The position numbers and the translations under genes are program-made. From contig NZ_CP019985.1 of assembly GCF_002250115.1 (NCBI RefSeq), positions 620,001-684,000 of the forward strand: a stretch of 64,000 bases of DNA. The letters are read 5' to 3'. Below, piece by piece: positions 62,941 to 64,000 of this stretch. The notes under the pieces were generated by a model, which was given only the letters and a program-made list of their open reading frames with translations, searched no databases and was not told the origin of the DNA. Source of the stretch: Shouchella clausii. Lineage in GTDB: Bacteria; Bacillota; Bacilli; Bacillales; Bacillaceae_D. Positions within the stretch are counted from its first letter, which is position 1. The number at the start of each line of letters is the position of its first letter.

Positions 62941-63489
62941 TTGATCCCACTTTTAATTTTAGGTTTGTTAAAAGAAAAACCAGGTTCCTACGGGTATGAG
63001 CTTCTGGCCATTATGAATGAGAGACATTACAAGTTTGTCGTCAATTACACCAAAGGGTCATTTTATTACAATATTCAACAGTTAGAGGAAAAAAGAATGA
63101 TTCAACGCATTATTGAAGAAAGAGAAGCTGAATCAAGAGAAAAAAACAAATACATTCTTACTGATTTAGGATTGGAGGAGTTTAATCGTTTAATGACAAA
63201 GTACGGGTCAAAAACAGATTATATAAATCTATCTTTTTATAGTGCAATGCTTTTCGAAGGTGAATACGACAAAGAAAAGATGAAAGAACTCGTTCTGGTT
63301 CAAATTAAACAAACAGAGAAAAAAATTGCTCTCTTAGAGGACACTTTGACAAATCGGGCAGATCTTATGAAAAATTTCCGCCGCATGTTAGAAAATTCCC
63401 TTTCACACCATAAAGTGAACGTGGCCTGGTTTCATGAAATTTTAAAGGAACTCGATACAGAAATCACGGAGAACAGGTTTTTACATTAG
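62941..63489 (+). CDS. PadR-family transcriptional regulator
   Basis: A 182-residue PadR protein. The winged helix begins IPLLILGLLKEKPGSYGYEL, with KGSFYYNIQQLEEKRMI as recognition region, followed by a coiled C-terminal dimer domain. The TTG at 62941 has GAGGAG 7 bases upstream and gives the standard PadR start; an upstream in-frame start would add a non-family leader. It likely represses its own operon through the palindromes at 62014 and 62044. Confidence 0.87.
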   Translation: MIPLLILGLLKEKPGSYGYELLAIMNERHYKFVVNYTKGSFYYNIQQLEEKRMIQRIIEEREAESREKNKYILTDLGLEEFNRLMTKYGSKTDYINLSFYSAMLFEGEYDKEKMKELVLVQIKQTEKKIALLEDTLTNRADLMKNFRRMLENSLSHHKVNVAWFHEILKELDTEITENRFLH

Positions 63490-63617
63490 AACTTTAAACC
63501 GATTTTCTACCTACGCTGATGTGGTTACTTATCTACCAAAGTAAAGTATTTTTTGTAAATAAATCAATACTATAACATGCAGTTCTTACCGCTTAAGTTA
63601 AGGTATCAAAAAAGAAA

Positions 63618-63687
63618 GAAGTACTCCCCAAACAGTTGATGGGTTTAAAGCAAACGTATTACCCAAAAGACTATTGGGGACTACTTC
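63618..63687. repeat. Long imperfect inverted repeat with a 24-codon frame behind it
   Basis: GAAGTACTCCCCAA (63618-63631) and its complement with one mismatch (63674-63687) enclose 42 bases that contain a smaller TGGGT/ACCCA pair. An ATG at 63688 directly after it opens 24 codons (TTSVFSFTRFIEFSPHI in part). Nothing recognisable otherwise in 63490-63784; a decayed mobile-element end is possible. Confidence 0.4.
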
Positions 63688-63784
63688 ATGACTACGAGTG
63701 TGTTTTCTTTTACAAGATTTATAGAATTTAGCCCCCATATCACAGGAGAGGTGCTACTCTAGTTGTCTAACCAAGAAAACCACT

Positions 63785-64000
63785 TTACTTGATGTTTGAA
63801 AATGAAACGAGGTTGCCGGTAGTTGCATTTACACCTATCACCCGGTTTAAAATTTCTTCTGCTGTTTCGACAAATTCGTAAGAGGATCGTTTTCTTGGGC
63901 GTGGAAGATTAATATCATATGTGTTAGCGATGCTTCCGTTTTCAATCACATACACCTTATCCGCTAATGTGACTGCCTCGTCAATATCGTGTGTAACAAG
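63785..64000 (-). CDS. ABC transporter ATP-binding protein, C-terminus only (SsuB/TauB-like), partial
   Basis: The last 71 codons of a minus-strand gene that begins beyond the window. VTHDIDEAVTLADKVYVIEN is the H-loop region of nitrate/sulfonate/taurine-type ATPases, followed by a short RPRKRSSYEFVETAEEIL tail typical of that group. A sulfonate or related importer next to sulfate assimilation genes would be fitting, but only the tail is seen. Confidence 0.8.
   Translation of the reverse strand, partial: LVTHDIDEAVTLADKVYVIENGSIANTYDINLPRPRKRSSYEFVETAEEILNRVIGVNATTGNLVSFSNIK

Overview
The window looks like chromosome of an endospore-forming Bacillaceae species, probably an alkaliphilic Shouchella/Bacillus clausii-type organism. 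The reasons are a gerA-type germination operon with a sigma-G promoter, AGGAGG-type ribosome sites with frequent TTG and GTG starts, a moderate GC content and Bacillus-style gene sets (tenA/ylmB, cysH operon, ytrA-type regulator, catabolite-response elements). The species is inferred from general resemblance, not from a search. No rRNA, tRNA, CRISPR array or intact insertion sequence was seen.

Region by region. 1-3.7 kb: start of a regulator, a membrane acyltransferase, and a TPP-riboswitch-controlled thiamine-salvage pair (ylmB, tenA). 3.9-5.1 kb: AT-rich stretch with a frameshifted trpA relic and two small unknown genes. 5.3-8.4 kb: sugar-type ABC importer behind a perfect cre. 8.5-13.1 kb: probable D-threonate/D-erythronate catabolic locus (DeoR regulator, DUF1537 kinase, PdxA2, GntP permease). 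13.3-17.5 kb: ger operon. 17.6-20.6 kb: tryptophan-to-anthranilate operon kynU-kynB-kynA. 20.7-24.8 kb: rlmN, an MFS carrier, a YxeA-like protein and an AT-rich patch. 24.8-31.9 kb: chitin/chitobiose locus (secreted GH18 chitinase, GntR/UTRA regulator, ChbG, GH4 enzyme, PTS IIC-IIA-IIB), with a shared GTARTWACAR motif in front of all three transcription units. 32-37.9 kb: sirtuin, ACR3/BASS carrier, MFS carrier with a C-terminal frameshift, gene relic, TetR, UbiX-like protein. 37.9-41 kb: mannonate (hexuronate) operon. 41.4-49.4 kb: tricarboxylate-type catabolic cluster (TctCAB transporter, TcuA-like flavoprotein, isocitrate/isopropylmalate-type dehydrogenase, PrpF-like isomerase, LysR). 49.6-51.7 kb: YtrA-type regulator with a two-gene ABC exporter. 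51.7-61.8 kb: nine-gene sulfate assimilation and siroheme operon. 62-63.5 kb: AT-rich sialate-O-acetylesterase-like hydrolase plus PadR regulator behind two copies of a perfect palindrome. 63.8 kb to the end: C-terminus of an ABC ATPase.

Most of the catabolic units carry cre-like sites, so the window reads as a set of carbon-source modules under carbon catabolite control, joined to biosynthetic modules (sulfate/siroheme, thiamine salvage) under their own signals. The most promising under-described system is the 41.4-49.4 kb cluster, whose enzyme combination suggests a path from an imported tricarboxylate to a 2-oxoacid. The esterase-PadR unit at 62 kb is the second candidate.
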